Source: Poteriospumella lacustris
Lineage: Eukaryota; Sar; Chrysophyceae; Chromulinales; Dinobryaceae
Direction: 5' to 3'
Length of the DNA: 20,894 bases
Assembly (NCBI GenBank): GCA_008000375.1
Contig: SMOI01000490.1
Location: 1-20,894, forward strand
Shown here: positions 17,771 through 20,894 of the stretch, in pieces
Layout: each line of letters opens with the position of its first letter
Numbering within the stretch: position 1 is the stretch's first letter
The notes under the pieces: generated by a model
Database searches by the model: none
What the model saw: the letters and a program-made list of their open reading frames with translations, nothing else
What the model was told of the DNA's origin: nothing
Position numbers and translations under genes: made by a program

Positions 17771-19156
17771 TTAGTCAATAGGTTTTAATTGAAGAACAGG
17801 TTCAGTTTCACGATTAATTCCTTTTTCAAATCCAGCAGCTGCTGCTCTTGCACGCCCAGAATGCCACCAGTGACCAACTAATAAGAAGAATCCTAGAAAA
17901 AAGTGAGAACAAGTTAACCATGAACGTGGTGAAACGTAGTTTACCGAATTTATTTCCGTAGCAACTCCAGATACAGAATTTAATGAGCCTAACGGCGCAT
18001 GCGTCATATATTCTGCAGCTCTTCTTTCTTGCCAAGGTTGAATATCTTCTTTGATTTTTGTAACGTCTAACCCATTAGGTCCTCTAAGTGGTTCTAACCA
18101 TGGTGCTCTAAGATCCCAAAATCTCATGGTTTCTCCCCCAAAGATAATTTCTCCACTAGGTGAACGCATTAAATATTTTCCTAATCCTGTAGGTCCTTGA
18201 GCAGAAGCGATATTCGCTCCTAGTTTTTGGTCACGTATTAAGAAAGTAAAAGCCTGTGCTTGAGACGCTTCAGGTCCTGTAGGTCCAAAAAATTCACTAG
18301 GATATGCTGTATTGTTATACCATACAAAAATCGATGCGGTTAATCCCATTACAGCTAACGCAGCTAAACTATAAGATAAGTAAGCTTCTCCTGACCATAC
18401 AAAAGCGCGTCTAGCCCATCCAAAAGGTTTTGTTAAAATATGCCAAATTCCACCAACAATACAAAGAATTCCAACCCAAATATGTCCTCCGACTAAATCT
18501 TCTAAGTTATTAATGGAAACAATCCATCCATCTCCACCAAAGGGTGATTTCACAACATAATTAAAGATAACTAAAGGATTGATCGTTGGATTTTTAATAA
18601 TACGAACATCTCCTCCTCCTGGTGCCCAGGTATCATAAATTCCACCAAAATACATGGCTTTTAGAACTAATAAAAATGACCCGATTCCTAATAAACATAA
18701 ATGAATTCCAAGAATTGTAGTCATTTTATTTTTATCTCGCCAATCGTATCCAAAAAGAGGCACGTTTGCTTCTAGTGTATCAGGCCCAAACAGGGAGTGA
18801 TAAATTCCTCCAAATCCTAAGACTGCTGAGGAGATTAAATGTAAGACACCAATTACAAAATATGAAAACGTATCCGTGATTTCTCCTCCTGCACTTACTC
18901 CCCATCCTAATGTTGCTAAATGAGGTAAAAGAATAAATCCTTGATCATATAAAGGTTTTTCCGGGATGAAATGTGATACCTCATAAAGTGTCATTGCTCC
19001 GGCCCAAAAAACAATAAGCCCAGCATGGGCTACATGTGCTCCCAATAATTTTCCAGAAAGATTAATTAATCTGGCATTTCCAGCCCACCAAGCAAATCCA
19101 GTTGATTCTATATTTTTATTTGTATAAATTTTTAATTCATCAAAGCGCGTTTCCAC
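17771..19156 (-). CDS. psbC: Photosystem II CP43 antenna protein
   Basis: Encodes the chlorophyll-binding inner antenna CP43 of photosystem II. I choose the GTG at 19154-19156 (VETRFDELK...), which gives 461 residues, the length of the GTG-initiated form in cyanobacteria and plants. An ATG at 19190-19192 gives a 473-residue reading also annotated in many plastids. The protein has [20 protein letters not shown], the six-helix core, and the lumenal loop with [17 protein letters not shown], whose Glu and Arg contact the Mn4CaO5 cluster. It ends [13 protein letters not shown]. The GTG start overlaps psbD by 17 nt, the classic coupled dicistron. Confidence 0.97.
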   Translation of the reverse strand: METRFDELKIYTNKNIESTGFAWWAGNARLINLSGKLLGAHVAHAGLIVFWAGAMTLYEVSHFIPEKPLYDQGFILLPHLATLGWGVSAGGEITDTFSYFVIGVLHLISSAVLGFGGIYHSLFGPDTLEANVPLFGYDWRDKNKMTTILGIHLCLLGIGSFLLVLKAMYFGGIYDTWAPGGGDVRIIKNPTINPLVIFNYVVKSPFGGDGWIVSINNLEDLVGGHIWVGILCIVGGIWHILTKPFGWARRAFVWSGEAYLSYSLAALAVMGLTASIFVWYNNTAYPSEFFGPTGPEASQAQAFTFLIRDQKLGANIASAQGPTGLGKYLMRSPSGEIIFGGETMRFWDLRAPWLEPLRGPNGLDVTKIKEDIQPWQERRAAEYMTHAPLGSLNSVSGVATEINSVNYVSPRSWLTCSHFFLGFFLLVGHWWHSGRARAAAAGFEKGINRETEPVLQLKPID

Positions 19157-20201
19157 GTGGTAATACCTCTTCTGGAAATATATAATTTTCATGTGGCTGG
19201 TCTTGTGCAGCCATCCATAATCTTATTCCTTCATTTAAAATAATATTTTTTGTATAGAATGTTTCGAATTCCGGATCTTCTGCTGCTCGTAATTCTTGCG
19301 AAATAAAGTCATAGGCGCGTAAGTTTAATGCAAGTCCTACAATTCCTATTGCGCTTGCCCATAAACCGGTTACAGGAACAAATAGCATAAAAAAGTGTAA
19401 CCATCTTTTATTGGAAAAAGCTACTCCAAAAATTTGTGACCAAAATCTGTTGGCTGTAACCATGGAATATGTTTCTTCCGATTGAGTAGGGGTAAAGGCT
19501 CTAAATGTATTTGCTGCATCTCCATCTTCATAAAGAGTATTTTCAACAGTAGCACCATGAATTGCACATAGTAACGCAGCTCCTAATACTCCAGCAACTC
19601 CCATCATATGGAATGGATTTAATGTCCAATTATGGAATCCTTGTAAGAATAGTAAAAATCGAAAAATTGCTGCAACACCAAAACTTGGTGCAAAAAACCA
19701 GCTTGCTTGCCCTAAAGGATAAAGTAAAAAAACGGAAACAAAAATGGCGATCGGTGCTGAAAATGCTAAAGCATTGTAAGGTCGAATTCCTACTAATCGA
19801 GCAATTTCAAATTGTCGTAAGCAAAATCCAATTAGTGCAAAAGCTCCGTGTAAGGCAACAAATGTCCAAAGACCTCCAATTTTAAACCATACAGAAAAAT
19901 TTCCTTGCGCTTCTGGTCCCCATAAAAGAAGTAAAGAATGTCCCATACTATTAGCTGGTGTTGAAACAGCAGCCGTTAAAAAATTACAACCTTCTAAAAA
20001 GGAGCTAGCTAAGCCATGGGTATACCAAGAGGTAACAAATGTGATTCCAGTAAACCATCCTCCTAGAGCTAAATACGCGCACGGAAATAATAATAAACCA
20101 GACCATCCTACAAATACAAATCTGTCTTTTTTTAGCCAGTCATCTACTAAAGAAAAGAGATCAGCTGGTTTTGATGTATTTTTATTAATACTAATTGTCA
20201 T
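19140..20201 (-). CDS. psbD: Photosystem II reaction-centre protein D2
   Basis: Encodes D2, the partner of D1 that carries QA. The 353-residue protein has [20 protein letters not shown] at the start, [20 protein letters not shown], the [20 protein letters not shown] helix, [20 protein letters not shown] with the Fe-ligand His, [20 protein letters not shown] and the C-terminal [11 protein letters not shown]. It is co-transcribed with psbC. Its TGA stop is the only TGA among the core genes, probably fixed by the overlap. No Shine-Dalgarno motif is seen upstream; the leader is A-rich. It is divergent from the 16S rRNA gene. Confidence 0.98.
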   Translation of the reverse strand: MTISINKNTSKPADLFSLVDDWLKKDRFVFVGWSGLLLFPCAYLALGGWFTGITFVTSWYTHGLASSFLEGCNFLTAAVSTPANSMGHSLLLLWGPEAQGNFSVWFKIGGLWTFVALHGAFALIGFCLRQFEIARLVGIRPYNALAFSAPIAIFVSVFLLYPLGQASWFFAPSFGVAAIFRFLLFLQGFHNWTLNPFHMMGVAGVLGAALLCAIHGATVENTLYEDGDAANTFRAFTPTQSEETYSMVTANRFWSQIFGVAFSNKRWLHFFMLFVPVTGLWASAIGIVGLALNLRAYDFISQELRAAEDPEFETFYTKNIILNEGIRLWMAAQDQPHENYIFPEEVLPRGNAL

Positions 20202-20544
20202 AGAAAAGAAAAAGATAAGTAAAAAATGCGGTAAAAAAGCGTAATTGATCGCTTCGAAAATTCCAACTATTAGAAAAATTGATAAAGTATTTGAAACGAG
20301 AAGCAGTTCGATGATTTTAGAAAGGAATTATCGAAAAGTAGTTAAGAAAGTCTTTAATGTTTTTTTTTCCATTTTTTTTTTCCTATAGTTGCCCATTTGT
20401 CTTAAAAAAGTATTATAATTTTTTCGTTATTTATTAAAAAAATTTGACTAAAGAAGATCTTTTTGCTAGAATTTTCTTCATTACTGAAACAAACTTAAAT
20501 TAAAAAAAAATCTACATAGATTGGGAGAAATTATTAATTTAATT
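20202..20544. other. Divergent spacer between psbD and 16S rRNA
   Basis: No gene is seen. It holds the rRNA promoter (listed) and, on the minus strand, a short AGCG/CGCT hairpin followed by T6 near 20233-20252 in the psbD leader. That resembles a weak attenuator but has only a short stem. Confidence 0.5.
20444..20472 (+). promoter_or_regulatory. Sigma70-type promoter of the rRNA operon
   Basis: TTGACT (20444-20449) and TAGAAT (20467-20472) are separated by exactly 17 nt. Each is close to the -35 and -10 consensus, and they lie about 70 nt upstream of the mature 16S start. This is the expected promoter for the plastid-encoded polymerase. Confidence 0.8.
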
Positions 20545-20817
20545 TTTAGGAAGAGTTTGATCCTAGCTCAGGATGAACGCTGGCGGTATGCCTAACACAT
20601 GCAAGTCGTACGGAAAAGAAATTTTTAGTGGCGAACGGGTGAGTAACGCGTGAGAATTTGCTTCTAGGTAGAGGATAACCAATAGAAATATTGGCTAAAA
20701 CTCTATAATTCTATTAAAAAAATAGCTAAAAAAAGAAATTTGCCTAGAAAAAAGCTCGCGTCTGATTAGCTAGTTGGTAAGGGAAAGGCTTACCAAGGCG
20801 ACGATCAGTAGCTGATT

Positions 20818-20890
<73 letters not shown>

Positions 20891-20894
20891 CTGC
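20545..20894 (+). rRNA. rrs: 16S ribosomal RNA, 5' portion (runs off the window)
   Basis: The conserved 5' block GAAGAGTTTGATCCTAGCTC starts at 20550 and is followed by AGGATGAACGCTGGCGG. Then come the GTGGCGAACGGGTGAGTAAC block (from 20628), TAGCTAGTTGGTAAGG and, near the edge, CACTGGAACTGAGACACGG and ACTCCTACGGGAGGCAGCAG. The 5' end is placed by counting back from the E. coli start and is good to a few bases. The short helix-6 region and AT-rich variable loops fit a plastid 16S. About 350 nt are present. Confidence 0.97.

Noticed and set aside
19157-19192. ATG start for psbC adding 12 residues
   Set aside because: Homology to the cyanobacterial protein begins at the GTG, and GTG initiation is established for psbC in several systems. 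The ATG is kept only as an alternative.

Overview
This window is a very AT-rich piece of a plastid genome of the red-algal lineage. Form ID rbcL is followed directly by a plastid rbcS, ilvB is plastid-encoded, and the ribosomal cluster runs secY-rpl36-rps13-rps11-rpoA-rpl13-rps9-rpl31-rps12-rps7-tufA-rps10. A red alga or an alga with a secondary red plastid (ochrophyte, cryptophyte or haptophyte) fits. The sequence alone does not let me choose among them.

Layout. 1-6829 (+): end of the large ribosomal-protein cluster, with very short spacers and overlaps. It makes ribosomal proteins, the SecY translocon channel, the alpha subunit of the plastid RNA polymerase and EF-Tu. 6833-7510: a spacer holding what looks like the last ~41 codons of atpA, a strong hairpin, and a nested set of complementary segments that may be a structured RNA. 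7571-8626 (-): psbA (D1), with an unusually short C-terminal extension. 8829-8912 (+): tRNA-Tyr. 8990-11478: a block with foreign codon use. It has three tightly packed ORFs, the first resembling a rolling-circle plasmid replication initiator, then a long T-rich stretch with no gene I can defend. 11479-11554 (-): tRNA-His. 11701-12709: a broken unknown gene plus other debris. 12710-13402 (+): rps4. 13583-15633 (+): rbcL-rbcS, ending in a 15-bp terminator hairpin. 15875-17605 (+): ilvB. 17771-20201 (-): psbD-psbC, overlapping. 20444-20894 (+): a textbook sigma70-type promoter and the first ~350 nt of 16S rRNA.

How it works together. The window joins gene expression (ribosome, polymerase, EF-Tu, rRNA, tRNAs) with photosynthesis (D1, D2, CP43, Rubisco) and one anabolic enzyme (acetolactate synthase for branched-chain amino acids). 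The core genes look intact. The unusual content lies between rps10 and rps4: an atpA scrap, a possible structured RNA, a Rep-like cassette between two tRNAs whose 3' ends face it, and a gene with several lesions. I read this as a hotspot of recombination and plasmid-derived sequence. That is inference; the individual pieces are what the sequence shows.
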